64,000 bases of DNA from Salinimonas iocasae (lineage in GTDB: Bacteria > Pseudomonadota > Gammaproteobacteria > Enterobacterales > Alteromonadaceae), in NCBI RefSeq assembly GCF_006228385.1, contig NZ_CP039852.1, positions 1,178,001 through 1,242,000 on the forward strand, read 5' to 3'. The position numbers and the translations under genes are program-made. Below the pieces are notes generated by a model, which searched no databases, had not been told where the DNA came from, and saw only the letters and a program-made list of their open reading frames with translations. Below are positions 36,258 to 44,742 of the stretch, piece after piece. Numbering within the stretch: the first letter of the stretch is position 1; each line of letters opens with the position of its first letter.

Positions 36258-36288
36258 GAGTGGTGCACTTATTATCTGAATTCGGGGC
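36258..36288 (-). repeat. IS30 right inverted repeat
   Basis: GAGTGGTGCACTT and TGAATTCG on the plus strand are the inverse of the left end, with ATTATC as the differing six-base block. Confidence 0.85.
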
Positions 36289-36694
36289 TATTACTCTTTT
36301 CAAATAAAGACAAAAATTCATCCTTATCTAAATTGGCTCGTCTAAATTGCCTTGATCTGAACCAGTCAGATAAAAATTCGGCTTTGCTACTACCAGGCTG
36401 AAAAATATCACCGTAACGTTTGCGGCATACTGTCAATAAAAGTGTTTCGGCAGTGTATTTGTAGCAATCTTCGCTTGAAAATAACAATTTTCCGATCATA
36501 GTCGTGCCGGAACGAGCTGAGCCGACAACAAAAATCGGGGTGATATCTTTCTTTATTAACAATTGAAACTCCATGCGTTAGCAGTATTTCTTTAAATAAT
36601 AACTTTTTGGCTCATTTAAACTAGTTGAGGCACATTGGATAAAGCGTATTTATTCTATAATCTTCTTGGTTATTATTAGCATAATTTCTTACAT

Positions 36695-37602
36695 TTAATT
36701 GATATAATTGTATCGCAATAATAAATTGCGTAGCATAATAACTTCAATCTTTGAGACCGTTTGGCTCGATAGCTCCGATTCCCAACTATTATCTTCCTGA
36801 ATATCAAAGTTGAAATTTTTCCTCATTCTGTTTCCCAAAATATGTGATGGCAATTTGTCTGTTTCAAATTCGCTCAGCGAGTCTAGGTTTAAAAACTCTT
36901 TCATTTTATCAAAAACTTCATTTTTATTGTTACATAAGTCTTCGTACCTAACATTAATCATCTTGATGTTTTCATGTCTTTTGTGAAACTCGTCTACAAG
37001 GTGTATGTACTGATTCCACTCTTTCGCCACACGAATCATATCACTTTCAGATACATTTCTATTTTTTCTATACGAGTTACAGAATGCTCTGCCATCTCTA
37101 ATAAGAAAGATTATTTTGAAGACTTTTACATCTGCATAACGTGCAAAGATCTGTACTCTTCTTATAGACTTAGTTCCATCTATATATATCGATGAGGAGT
37201 TATAGCTGAGTGCGCTTTGCATGAATTTGAAGTTATAGTCTATATATTTATTTTCTCTTTTGCGCTCATGTGTTTGATGAATGTATTTCGCAATATTCCA
37301 TCTCTACATGGTGACATTAAGAATTTATTTATAAATCTATTTCTGTGTAATATCGGTTTAACTACAGCATTTTCGTAATCCCGACTTTTTGGGAACTCAT
37401 ATCCTTTTATAATTTTTGTTGTTTTTATGTAGAAATCACAGGTGTCTATATACGCCCCGCAAGAGCAAACGTTTCGCCGCTTATCCCCTTCAATTAGAGG
37501 AAAAGTTTCTCCATTACATACTAGTTCTGGATGTGAATCTAATAGAAAAGAGAATAATGTGGCACCAGAGTACCAATTTGAGAGGAGTAGAACTGGGCCC
37601 AT
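36695..37602 (-). pseudogene. Frameshifted sulfotransferase gene
   Basis: The N-terminal part (37602 to 37240) reads PVLLLSNWYSGATLFSFLLDSHPELVCNGETF, the PAPS-binding loop of a sulfotransferase subfamily with a cysteine motif RRNVCSCGAYIDTC. It ends prematurely at AKEKINI. In the adjacent frame the protein continues ENKYIDYNFKFMQSALSYN, IFLIRDGRAFCNSYRK (3'-phosphate motif) and INVRYEDLCNNKNEVFDKM to 36695. The break lies in the A-rich stretch near 37245-37262. Joined, the product would be about 300 residues. The gene is markedly AT-rich, unlike the polysaccharide genes to the left, which points to transfer. A sequencing error in the A-run is the alternative. Confidence 0.82.
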
Positions 37603-37739
37603 AACCGCTTCCTTGCTTTAAGTTGAGTGTTTTTTACACTACCACTGGTACGTCGTATGTGCAAAACTCGTAAAAACAAGGTAAAGTGCAGCTCTTTACA
37701 TATGAGTATTGGTGCTAAAAGAAATGTAAATCTCGTTTT

Positions 37740-38807
37740 CTACTTAAATGCTCCAGATGAAAACGATTTGAAACGCATTTTCATAAATGGCTTTTCAATT
37801 ATATTTAGAGAAAGGGTTGCTAAAGCTACTATTACAAGTGTACCAACTAAGAAGCCAATCAAATAATTGTCTATGAATTTGAATCCGATACCGAGGCCTA
37901 TGGGATGATACAGATACATTGGGTATGAGATTTTCGCCAAGCTTGTAATTAGCCTGCCATTAACTATGCTAAACCATTTGGCTTCTGACAACTTCATAAT
38001 ACTTAGCATTACAGCAATAGCTAAAGCGCCTTCTACTGTAAAACCGAGTGTGTAGTGAAAGGCGGGGATTGATTTAGATAAGTTTAATGCGAGCCCTGCG
38101 AGCAATAATAGTACACCCCAAACCCACGCTGGAAAATTAAGTGTCGCATAAGGCTTTTTCGCCAACACAAATGCAGCTAATGAGCCAACCAGTAATGAGT
38201 CAAAGCGTGTATCCAAAGCGTTGTAAATCCAGGGTATCTTATTTTCGATAATTATCGTCTCTGAATAGATAATCACGCGCCAACAAACACTTAAAACAAC
38301 TACTGTTGATAGCATGGCAACAGGTCTGTTCGTTTTAAATGCGAAAATAAGAAGTAAAGGGTAGATAAAGTAGAACTGCTCCATGGTCGATAGAGTCCAC
38401 AGGTGCGCAACCATACCCGAGCCGTGTCCGTATAAGGCATTATAGTAGTTGACAGTATGGGTGGCTGCGAAGAAAAATAAATTATTCTCCCATGTGTCTC
38501 CTAAGATAATAGTGTCAAGTACAAATGCAGCAATGATAAATGCGTAATAAGCAGGCGCTATTCGTAAAAAACGATTTTTCCAAAACCTTTTTGAACTAAT
38601 GGTTTTGCTGGTCTCGATTTCTTTAAGTAACGAATTAGTTATCAAAAAACCTGATAGTGCCAGCAAGAATGGGACACCAATTCCACGGAACGTAGTAAAG
38701 CCAGCGTGACTTAAAATGATAAAGTAAACGGCCAATACTCTGACTAAATCAAGTCCCGGAAGACGTTCCCTACTAACGCTGTAATGCTCTTTCTGATTAA
38801 TCGACAC
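37740..38807 (-). CDS. Acyltransferase family 3 membrane protein (OafA/WecH-like)
   Basis: The protein is 355 residues with about ten membrane helices. RLPGLDLVRVLAVYFIILSHAG holds the conserved Arg and the catalytic His, FRGIGVPFLLALSGFLIT the second block, and KRFWKNRFLRIAPAYYAFII the third. These enzymes O-acetylate or otherwise acylate extracytoplasmic sugars using cytoplasmic acyl donors. It probably decorates the EPS. The start codon is GTG at 38807. It is AT-rich like the sulfotransferase remnants beside it and lies between them and prsT. Confidence 0.9.
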   Translation of the reverse strand: MSINQKEHYSVSRERLPGLDLVRVLAVYFIILSHAGFTTFRGIGVPFLLALSGFLITNSLLKEIETSKTISSKRFWKNRFLRIAPAYYAFIIAAFVLDTIILGDTWENNLFFFAATHTVNYYNALYGHGSGMVAHLWTLSTMEQFYFIYPLLLIFAFKTNRPVAMLSTVVVLSVCWRVIIYSETIIIENKIPWIYNALDTRFDSLLVGSLAAFVLAKKPYATLNFPAWVWGVLLLLAGLALNLSKSIPAFHYTLGFTVEGALAIAVMLSIMKLSEAKWFSIVNGRLITSLAKISYPMYLYHPIGLGIGFKFIDNYLIGFLVGTLVIVALATLSLNIIEKPFMKMRFKSFSSGAFK

Positions 38808-38846
38808 GTTTGTTTACTCAGGTATTACGCTAAATATAAGAGCAAG

Positions 38847-38876
38847 GCGGGGCCTATCTTAGCGATTAGGCCCCGC
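38847..38876 (-). terminator. Stem-loop after prsT
   Basis: GCGGGGCCTA / TAGGCCCCGC (38847-38856 with 38867-38876) forms a 10-bp GC-rich stem with a ten-base loop, 21 bases past the prsT stop. The T-run is weak (CCTTGCTC), so termination strength is uncertain. Confidence 0.65.
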
Positions 38877-38897
38877 ATAATTCAAACTATTGCTGGA

Positions 38898-41480
38898 TTA
38901 CATTCCCGCTTCTATCTCTTTCTTAGTATTCAACAAAGCGCTTTGGTTAGGTTTTACCTTCAGCGCTTGCTGGATCCACTTGTACGCTTCGTCTTGCTGG
39001 CCTTGTTCATTGAGCAGCCAGGCCAAGTTGTTCATTGCGCGCCAGTTAGACTTATCATTATTCGCGATTTGACGGTATTGCTCAATGGATGCCTGGGGAT
39101 TAGATTTCGCCAGCTCGTTAGCGTAAAGCTCACGGGTATCGCCAGTATTCCCGGTATTTTCCATGTGAGACTTAAGCAAGCTTAGCCCTTTATCCTGCTG
39201 GCCGTTTGCTTTCAGCGCGCGGTAAAGTGTCTGTACTGTATTTTCGTTAGGTGAGGTCTCGTAAGCCTGACGAAGCCCCTCCACAGCGCCGCCAGCGTTC
39301 CCGTTGGCCATAGCCACCTTACCCTGAATAAGTTGAGCAGCAGCACTCTTACGCTGCGTTTCGTTTAACTTGTCCAATGCCGCTTGCGCTTGTTGGGGCT
39401 GTTTTTTAGATAAATAAATATCCGCGGTCAACAAGATGGCACGGTCTGTTACGTTGGTGTCTTGATCAACCAGCGGCTTGAGCGTGCGAATAGCGGTATC
39501 ATGGGCACCCTGCAGCGCCTGTGTGCGGCCTAACATATAGTAGACAGCGGGCGTCGACATTTCGTTTTCAACCAGTTTATTCAGGCGATACTCCGCTTTA
39601 TCAAACTGATTTGACTGTAAAAAGGCGCGGGCAAGTAAGAACTCTGCTTTGGGCTTGGTTTCCATTGGAAAGTTAGCGTTTTTGCCAATATCGATGGCGC
39701 TTCGCATGTTGCCGGTTAATACATGTGTGTACATTTTTGTGTATTGCGTCGTATCATCGTTACCGGTGACTTGTGCTACCAGATCTTTAGTGTTGTTTTG
39801 CGCATTCTTCGTATTTTGTGCGGCTAAATATGCACCGCGCAGTGCCGCTTCATCATTCACCGTATCTGACAATATCGCCATATACTGTGAAAATGCATCA
39901 CTGTACTGCTCTTGTTCCAGCGCGCGGGCGGCTTTATGGTTGCGTGCTGCACTGTTATCACTGTCGAGCTGGGCAATTTTGTTATAAATAGCATCCAGCG
40001 CGTCGTAGTTGCCCTGATACTTTTCAAACTCAGCGGCAATCAGATAGTTGTCGATATTATCAGGCTCTTGCTGCTGCCACTGGTTAAGCTGCGCCCGGGC
40101 AGCATCTTCACCTTCTTCATTGGCTTTCATGGTAAGCAATATAAGCTTAGCCTGTTTGGTGTTGCCTTCAGCTTCCTGAGACAGAATACGCTGTGAGGAC
40201 TGGCGCACCATTTCCATGCCGGTTTCATCGCCAGCAATTAATTTAAATAAGCCGACTTCCTGGCGTTGCTGCTCTGTCTGAACATTTTTTGCGTCAACCT
40301 TCGATAATATTTGTTTTGCACCGGAAGAAAACCCGTCCTGTATAAGGCGCATACCGGTTACCACTGAAAGTTCGGCATTATCGTCGACCATTTCCGGGCT
40401 ACGATTAAAAATTTCCAGCGCATCGTTGCTGGCGCCGGTTTGTAGTTTCGCGGCAACGTACATTTGTTTGGCAGGGTGGTTGGCCGACACCTGATTAACA
40501 ATACGCTCCAGGTTCGTAATCGCCTGCTCATAGTTCTTTTGTTTAAAGTGAGACATGCCCGCCACGTAATGGGTGAGGGCAGAGCTCAAACCTGCGTTTT
40601 GTGCTTTTTCAATACGGCGTGTAGCGGTTTCGAAGTCTTCCTCTGACATCGCCACAATCGCAGATAACTGATTAGCCAGCGCCTGGTTCGGGTAGCGTTT
40701 CAGTATTTCCTGTATATAAGGTTTGGCATCTTCAAAACGCTGAAGACGAATAAGGGATTCGGCAATATTGAAGTTTAAGCGCAAAAACGCCGGTTTCTTT
40801 TCCAGTAGCTGCTGAAAGTTCTCCAAAGCAACTTCGGTTTTACCCATACCATACTGAATTTCAGCAATCAGCGATTGCGTTACCCAGTCATCGGAACCTT
40901 TTGCGGCAGCGCGCTGCAATACTTCTTCATCAGCTTTAGACGTATTAACCACAAAATGGTCAACCAGGGTCAGTAGTGTTTCTTCACGCTGTGAAAGCTG
41001 TTGGCCTTCAAGTTCAGATAAAACAGATTGCGCTGAGGATTTGTCACCCTGGCGACCCAATACCAGTGCTTCAATAATCTGAACAAAGTCAGAACGCTCA
41101 TAATTGCTACGGGACCTTAGCTGCTCAATAGCCTGAAGAGTCGCGTTATTATCTGCATACGCATAGGTGGCGCTGATGTAGTTGTCAGATAATTTTACAG
41201 GTGATGCGCCTGCATCCATGGCGCGATCATAGCCACTAACCGCGTTTTCCATATCGCCCATTTCAAAATAGGTCTGGGCCAGTAGCAGACGGGCTTCAGC
41301 ACTATCAGGAGATTCCTGTACCACTGATTTTAGCGTGACCAATGCTTCCTGGTAGTTGTCATTCTTTAATGCATTTTTCGCATGGTCCAGCTGTTTACCG
41401 GTATCCTGTTCAGCACAACCAGCCATGATTGCAAGAGGAAGGGCAGCGATAAGAAATTTCTTCGATAGTGATTTTTTCAT
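38898..41480 (-). CDS. prsT: PEP-CTERM/XrtA system TPR lipoprotein
   Basis: The protein is 860 residues. A lipoprotein signal (MKKSLSKKFLIAALPLAIMAGC) has a lipobox LAIMAGC with the acylated Cys22. The rest is a long array of tetratricopeptide-like helical pairs (for example DNYQEALVTLKSVVQESPDSAEARLLLAQTY and ENYEQAITNLERIVNQVSANHPAKQMY). This is the PrsT/PEP_TPR_lipo family, always found with exosortase A; it is thought to act as a scaffold for EPS or PEP-CTERM protein export in the periplasm. It is 31 kb from xrtA but near the PEP-CTERM substrates. The ATG is at 41480; a short stem-loop follows. Confidence 0.96.
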   Translation of the reverse strand: MKKSLSKKFLIAALPLAIMAGCAEQDTGKQLDHAKNALKNDNYQEALVTLKSVVQESPDSAEARLLLAQTYFEMGDMENAVSGYDRAMDAGASPVKLSDNYISATYAYADNNATLQAIEQLRSRSNYERSDFVQIIEALVLGRQGDKSSAQSVLSELEGQQLSQREETLLTLVDHFVVNTSKADEEVLQRAAAKGSDDWVTQSLIAEIQYGMGKTEVALENFQQLLEKKPAFLRLNFNIAESLIRLQRFEDAKPYIQEILKRYPNQALANQLSAIVAMSEEDFETATRRIEKAQNAGLSSALTHYVAGMSHFKQKNYEQAITNLERIVNQVSANHPAKQMYVAAKLQTGASNDALEIFNRSPEMVDDNAELSVVTGMRLIQDGFSSGAKQILSKVDAKNVQTEQQRQEVGLFKLIAGDETGMEMVRQSSQRILSQEAEGNTKQAKLILLTMKANEEGEDAARAQLNQWQQQEPDNIDNYLIAAEFEKYQGNYDALDAIYNKIAQLDSDNSAARNHKAARALEQEQYSDAFSQYMAILSDTVNDEAALRGAYLAAQNTKNAQNNTKDLVAQVTGNDDTTQYTKMYTHVLTGNMRSAIDIGKNANFPMETKPKAEFLLARAFLQSNQFDKAEYRLNKLVENEMSTPAVYYMLGRTQALQGAHDTAIRTLKPLVDQDTNVTDRAILLTADIYLSKKQPQQAQAALDKLNETQRKSAAAQLIQGKVAMANGNAGGAVEGLRQAYETSPNENTVQTLYRALKANGQQDKGLSLLKSHMENTGNTGDTRELYANELAKSNPQASIEQYRQIANNDKSNWRAMNNLAWLLNEQGQQDEAYKWIQQALKVKPNQSALLNTKKEIEAGM

Positions 41481-41651
41481 AAACTCATCATTTTTTATAA
41501 GGCACCCGCTGTACTGTAAGCGGTTTATTAAAAAAGTTAAAGCATATACGCATCTGACTCGAATGTGATCAATATAGACTGTGGTACTAAAAGGTTATCT
41601 TAAAGGTGATTTTAGCTCTCATGAGGCGCAAAAGTGTCAATTGAGATAATC

Positions 41652-41665
41652 ATATAGTGCTATAT
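41652..41665. promoter_or_regulatory. Short inverted repeat before a GT2 gene
   Basis: ATATAG-TG-CTATAT is a 6-bp inverted repeat 18 bases before the ATG at 41683. It could be an operator or part of an AT-rich promoter; there is no further support. Confidence 0.25.
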
Positions 41666-41682
41666 TGACGCTAAAGAACTAT

Positions 41683-42612
41683 ATGGAATCCTCTTACATG
41701 GAAACGGTAGGTATCATATCAACAGTCCGCGCCCCTTATTCTCAGCTCAAGGCGTTTGTTAATTTTCATCACAATATTGGGATAGACCATATTGTGCTCT
41801 TTTTCGATGATCCCGAAGACGAGGCTTTCTCTAAATTTTGTGATGTTCCCGGGGTGATAGCGGTTCGCTGCGATGAAGCCTATTGGAATGATAACGCGAT
41901 GGAACGACCGGGCTTCATTGAAGAACGGCAAAAGGTAAATGTTAATAATGGCGTGGAATACCTTGCTGCTAAACAGTGTACCTGGTCTGTACATATTGAC
42001 TGTGATGAGCTTATTAATCCATTAAAGCCATTAAAAAGCCTATTGGCTGCAAGCCAGTCTGATGTTGTAAGGTTTGCTATTTTCGAGGCCGTGGCTGAAA
42101 AAGAGGAATATGAAAGCCTCTATACCCCGAATCTTTTTCGAAAGCAAAGCAGAAAAAAGATAGTCAGGTTCGCACGCAAAACGGGCTTTTTTAGTGCGTT
42201 CTTTGATGGTGAGTTCTTCAGAGGGCACACAGTGTCAAAATCGGCGATAAGAATAAAGCCTGAGTTTAAACATCAGTACGGTATTCATGGCTTAGATAAG
42301 TCTGTTAAAGCATCGAAAGTAAATACTGATGCTATTCAGCTGCTCCATTTCGATTGCGTCAGCTTTGATGCCTGGAAAACCAAGTGGGATCGGCGGCTTG
42401 ACGGTACGGGTGTGGCGGCAGGTATGAGACCCAACAGACGAAAGCAGATGCAGTATTATCAAACTGCAAAAAGCGAAGGGGAAGCATCCCTCAAGGAATT
42501 ATTTAATCGCCTGCACAATATCAGACGAATAGAGCGCCCGTTTCTTTACTTGTTTAACATGATAAAGCGAGTCAGGCTGCAAAGTGATTTATTTGAAGAT
42601 GCGAAGGAATAA
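41683..42612 (+). CDS. Glycosyltransferase family 2-like protein (GT2_4 type)
   Basis: The protein is about 309 residues. VGIISTVRAPYSQLKAFVNFHHNIGIDHIVLFFDDPEDEAF is the GT-A entry typical of the Glyco_tranf_2_4 group, and CTWSVHIDCDELINPL carries the DXD-like CDE metal site. FRGHTVSKSAIRI and LLHFDCVSFDAWKTKW follow. It has no signal peptide. The start is uncertain between ATG 41683 and ATG 41698. It is monocistronic and sits between prsT and the pepA-like genes, so it may glycosylate matrix components, but its acceptor is not known. Confidence 0.8.
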   Translation: MESSYMETVGIISTVRAPYSQLKAFVNFHHNIGIDHIVLFFDDPEDEAFSKFCDVPGVIAVRCDEAYWNDNAMERPGFIEERQKVNVNNGVEYLAAKQCTWSVHIDCDELINPLKPLKSLLAASQSDVVRFAIFEAVAEKEEYESLYTPNLFRKQSRKKIVRFARKTGFFSAFFDGEFFRGHTVSKSAIRIKPEFKHQYGIHGLDKSVKASKVNTDAIQLLHFDCVSFDAWKTKWDRRLDGTGVAAGMRPNRRKQMQYYQTAKSEGEASLKELFNRLHNIRRIERPFLYLFNMIKRVRLQSDLFEDAKE

Positions 42613-42750
42613 ATACGATTTATTTGTGAAACTACGTGTTTAAGCATTTCAGCAGTTATTGTATGGAACATTCGAAGGAAAGCATCTTACGACCGGGGCG
42701 GTCAGATACAGTAGTGGTAGGTGAATAGGGTTCGGTTGGTTTAAACAGAA

Positions 42751-42775
42751 AAAGGGTGGCCCATCACCACCCTTT
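42751..42775 (-). terminator. Terminator of the left pepA-like gene
   Basis: AAAGGGTGG / CCACCCTTT (42751-42759 with 42767-42775) with a seven-base loop and T-rich tail on the minus strand. It lies 22 bases past the stop at 42797. Confidence 0.85.
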
Positions 42776-42796
42776 ATAAAACAATTGCTACTAAGC

Positions 42797-43546
42797 TTAT
42801 TTTGCTTTACGGCGACTTGTTGCACCCAGACCCAGTAGACCAAGGCCAAGTACCGCCAGTGTAGAAGGCTCTGGTACAAATACCGCGCTAACGTCACCAG
42901 TTACAAATTGCTCACCTTCAAGAGGGAAGGTATCGAAGTCGCCATCCACACTTACGTAAGTATAGAACGGAGAAGGGGATACAAAATAAGAATCACCATT
43001 TTCGGTAAGCTCAAAGTCGAAGAACATGAAGTCATATACTCCGCCGAAACCGTAAATAAGCGCAACATTCTCACCTATACGAGTGCTTTCACCTAACAGC
43101 AGATCATCTTCGTTATTTGATAATACCAGGCTACCAGAAGCTTCTGTATCGTAGTTACGATCTAAATATAGTTGGAAACCGCCCTGAGAAGCATTTAACT
43201 CGGCAATTAATCCTTCGTCAGAACCCGTCGGGGTAACAGTACCGGTGGCTGAGAAAATAGCATACATAGTATAGTTGCTACCAATCATAGAACCTCTGCC
43301 TAGGTTATCTCCACCTTCGTTATCAAAAAGCTGGCCCATGCTGGCAAACGCGTTTGCAGTGAAGTTACCTTCTTCGTCAAAAGTAATAACTTCTTTAAAG
43401 CCGCCATTAAGTTTGTCAGCAGTGATGACTTCGCCACCATAAGGTGTTTCATCTATTTGAAAGTCAAGAAAGGTCGCGTGGCTAGAGAATGATGCTGCGA
43501 TACCAGCGGTTAACGCTAATGTTTTTACCAGGTTTTTAATTTTCAT
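42797..43546 (-). CDS. PEP-CTERM protein, PepA-like flocculation protein (copy 1)
   Basis: The protein is 249 residues. A signal peptide (MKIKNLVKTLALTAGIAASF...SSHA) precedes a beta-rich mature part, and the C-terminus ends VPEPSTLAVLGLGLLGLGA then TSRRKAK, the PEP motif, membrane helix and basic tail read by exosortase A. The mature part (DKLNGGFKEVITF, DSYFVSPSPFY) resembles flocculation protein PepA of activated-sludge bacteria. Once processed it should join the extracellular matrix. It is the most divergent of three tandem paralogs. I take ATG 43546 by alignment with the others, not ATG 43558. It has its own sigma-54 promoter (43602-43617), upstream dyad and terminator. Confidence 0.93.
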   Translation of the reverse strand: MKIKNLVKTLALTAGIAASFSSHATFLDFQIDETPYGGEVITADKLNGGFKEVITFDEEGNFTANAFASMGQLFDNEGGDNLGRGSMIGSNYTMYAIFSATGTVTPTGSDEGLIAELNASQGGFQLYLDRNYDTEASGSLVLSNNEDDLLLGESTRIGENVALIYGFGGVYDFMFFDFELTENGDSYFVSPSPFYTYVSVDGDFDTFPLEGEQFVTGDVSAVFVPEPSTLAVLGLGLLGLGATSRRKAK

Positions 43547-43601
43547 TGTTACTTCCATCAGTGTATTCCAATTACAAAACTACAAGTGCTGCTAAGGTAT
43601 T

Positions 43602-43617
43602 AGCAGCTATAGTGCCA
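43602..43617 (-). promoter_or_regulatory. Sigma-54 promoter of pepA-like copy 1
   Basis: On the minus strand it reads TGGCACTATAGCTGCT, matching the -24/-12 consensus TGGCACG-N4-TTGCW in 14 of the first 15-16 informative positions apart from the base after C6 and T12. It ends about 55 bases before the ATG, giving a leader of roughly 45 bases. Confidence 0.85.
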
Positions 43618-43679
43618 ACTCTATAACTTACTGATATTAATTAGCTTTAGGATAGAAATAATAAAAAAGTTGTACTATA

Positions 43680-43696
43680 TGTAAATAAAACCGACA
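43680..43696. promoter_or_regulatory. Candidate enhancer-binding site for copy 1
   Basis: TGTAAATAAAACCGACA matches TGTNAA-N5-TTNACA except for CC in place of TT. It lies 63 bases upstream of the sigma-54 box, the same spacing as in the other two copies. Confidence 0.6.
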
Positions 43697-43726
43697 GTGC
43701 TACTATCTGTTTTCAGAGCACAAAAA

Positions 43727-43748
43727 AAAGCGACCGGTTGGTCGCTTT
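43727..43748 (-). terminator. Terminator of the middle pepA-like gene
   Basis: AAAGCGACC / GGTCGCTTT with a GGTT loop and a run of eight A on the plus strand (T on the minus). It lies 20 bases past the stop of copy 2 and just upstream of the copy 1 regulatory region. Confidence 0.9.
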
Positions 43749-43768
43749 CTTCAAATCAGGCAAAACTA

Positions 43769-44521
43769 TTATTTAGCTTTACGACGGCTTGTTGCGCCAA
43801 GACCTAACAGGCCAAGACCAAGAACAGCCAGTGTAGAAGGTTCTGGAACAGCAAATACTGCACTCACATCACCTGTTACACGTTGTTGACCTTCCAGAGG
43901 GAACGTATCGAAATCACCGTCTACATTCACTGTCATGTAGAAAGGCATTGGTGATACAAAGTAAGAATCACCTGCTTCTGTCATTTGGAAGTCCTGGAAC
44001 ATGAAGTCAAAAACACCGCCGAAGCCGTATAACAGACCAACATTGTCGCCAATAGTCAGGCTTTCACCTAACAGCATGTCATCAGCAGTGCCAGACAAGC
44101 TCAGGTCCGCATCTGCAGCAGTTGTATCACGGTTAGGATCAACATAAAGCTGGAATGAACCTTCATCTGCAGACAGAGAAGAAATCGAACCATCAATGCC
44201 AGGAGTCATTACTGTGCCAGAAGCAGAGAATGTCGCATAAAGGCTGTAGTTAGCGCCTAGCACTGAGTTCGCACCCAGGTTATCGCCACCTTCATTTGCG
44301 AACAATTGGTTCATGTTGGCAAACGCAGTTGCTGTGAAGTTACCATTACCATCAAAATCGATGATTTCTTTGTAACCGCCATTTAGCTTATCTGCTGTAA
44401 CAACTTCACCACCGTAAGGGGTTTCATCAATCTCGAAATCTAAGAAATCAGCGTGAGAAGAAAAAGAAGCTACGATACCCGTAGTAAGCGCTAAAGATTT
44501 TACCAAGTTTTTAATTTTCAT
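43769..44521 (-). CDS. PEP-CTERM protein, PepA-like flocculation protein (copy 2)
   Basis: The protein is 250 residues with the signal peptide MKIKNLVKSLALTTGIVASF and the sorting tail VPEPSTLAVLGLGLLGLGA plus TSRRKAK. The mature region has GGEVVTADKLNGGYKEII, NYSLYATFSASGTV, FQLYVDPNRDTTAADADLSL and DSYFVSPMPFYMTVNVDGDF. It is closest to copy 3 (same DGNGNFTATAFANMNQLF block), so these two come from the more recent duplication. The ATG at 44521 is chosen because the conserved MKIKN begins there; a longer frame to 44542 exists. Its own sigma-54 promoter and terminator make it monocistronic. Confidence 0.93.
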   Translation of the reverse strand: MKIKNLVKSLALTTGIVASFSSHADFLDFEIDETPYGGEVVTADKLNGGYKEIIDFDGNGNFTATAFANMNQLFANEGGDNLGANSVLGANYSLYATFSASGTVMTPGIDGSISSLSADEGSFQLYVDPNRDTTAADADLSLSGTADDMLLGESLTIGDNVGLLYGFGGVFDFMFQDFQMTEAGDSYFVSPMPFYMTVNVDGDFDTFPLEGQQRVTGDVSAVFAVPEPSTLAVLGLGLLGLGATSRRKAK

Positions 44522-44547
44522 AATATCCATCCCATATTCCAAAAAAA

Positions 44548-44567
44548 GTGGTTGAGTAGTCCACGCT
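44548..44567 (-). promoter_or_regulatory. Conserved 5' leader segment of copy 2
   Basis: The plus-strand text GTGGTTGAGTAGTCCACGCT (a 4-bp GTGG/CCAC hairpin) is repeated with one difference upstream of copy 3. It lies inside the predicted transcript leader, right after the expected start site. Confidence 0.5.
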
Positions 44568-44576
44568 GGTAAGAAT

Positions 44577-44592
44577 TGCAGTTATGGTGCCA
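44577..44592 (-). promoter_or_regulatory. Sigma-54 promoter of pepA-like copy 2
   Basis: The minus strand reads TGGCACCATAACTGCA, with TGGCAC at -24 and TGC at -12 at the exact sigma-54 spacing. The predicted start is about 45 bases before the ATG. Confidence 0.88.
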
Positions 44593-44655
44593 AATTGTTA
44601 TCTGCATGATTTGAATCAGAAATGGTATATAAAGGAAACTGCAGGTAAAGGAAGG

Positions 44656-44672
44656 TGTAAATAAAGTTGACA
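44656..44672. promoter_or_regulatory. Candidate enhancer-binding site for copy 2
   Basis: TGTAAATAAAGTTGACA is a full match to TGTNAA-N5-TTNACA, 64 bases upstream of the sigma-54 box. A weaker TGT...ACA element (44679-44695) follows 23 bases on. Confidence 0.65.
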
Positions 44673-44696
44673 GTATTTTGTGTGAAATTTAGACAA

Positions 44697-44720
44697 TAAA
44701 AAAGGCGACCTTAGGTCGCC
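44697..44720 (-). terminator. Terminator of the right pepA-like gene
   Basis: GGCGACC-TTA-GGTCGCC (44704-44720) with a seven-base A-run before it on the plus strand (a T-run after it on the minus). It lies 22 bases past the stop of copy 3. Confidence 0.92.
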
Positions 44721-44742
44721 TCTTTAAAATTGAATAACGCTA

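Larger units (their letters stand above)
35196..36288 (-). mobile_element. IS30-family insertion sequence, intact
   Basis: The element is about 1,093 bp with one full-length transposase gene. Ends carry imperfect inverted repeats: GCCGCGAATTCA (left) and GCCCCGAATTCA (right, reverse complement), then a six-base variable block, then AAGTGCACCACTC at both ends. Flanking TA dinucleotides at 35194-35195 and 36289-36290 could be a 2-bp target duplication, which fits IS30. Removing element and one TA gives a near-palindromic target GAGTAATACTC, in line with the preference of IS30 for symmetric targets. The ends could instead extend by the TA. Confidence 0.88.
34510..36574 (-). pseudogene. Sulfotransferase gene split by an IS30 element and frameshifted
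   Basis: The N-terminal third (36574 to 36290) reads FVVGSARSGTTMIGKLLFSS, an intact PAPS-binding loop. After the IS30-family element the gene resumes (from about 35190) as YSELLINFLSAMADKAGKRY, then AKFIWMVRDGRDVSLSQERLGW (3'-phosphate motif) and NVYLLRYEDFLSSPESHLKKM. Near 34740-34770 the frame shifts: one frame ends in LSENWALTITIQL and the adjacent one continues DHNNSTIARWKSIDPKLISEF, the usual sulfotransferase C-terminus. A four-A run lies at the break. Two lesions at least make this a pseudogene. It was the fifth sulfotransferase of the locus. No function is expected now. Confidence 0.9.

Noticed and set aside
44679..44695. Second TGT...ACA element downstream of the copy 2 dyad
   Set aside because: The inner bases do not match and no counterpart exists at the other two genes, so it was not called as a site.
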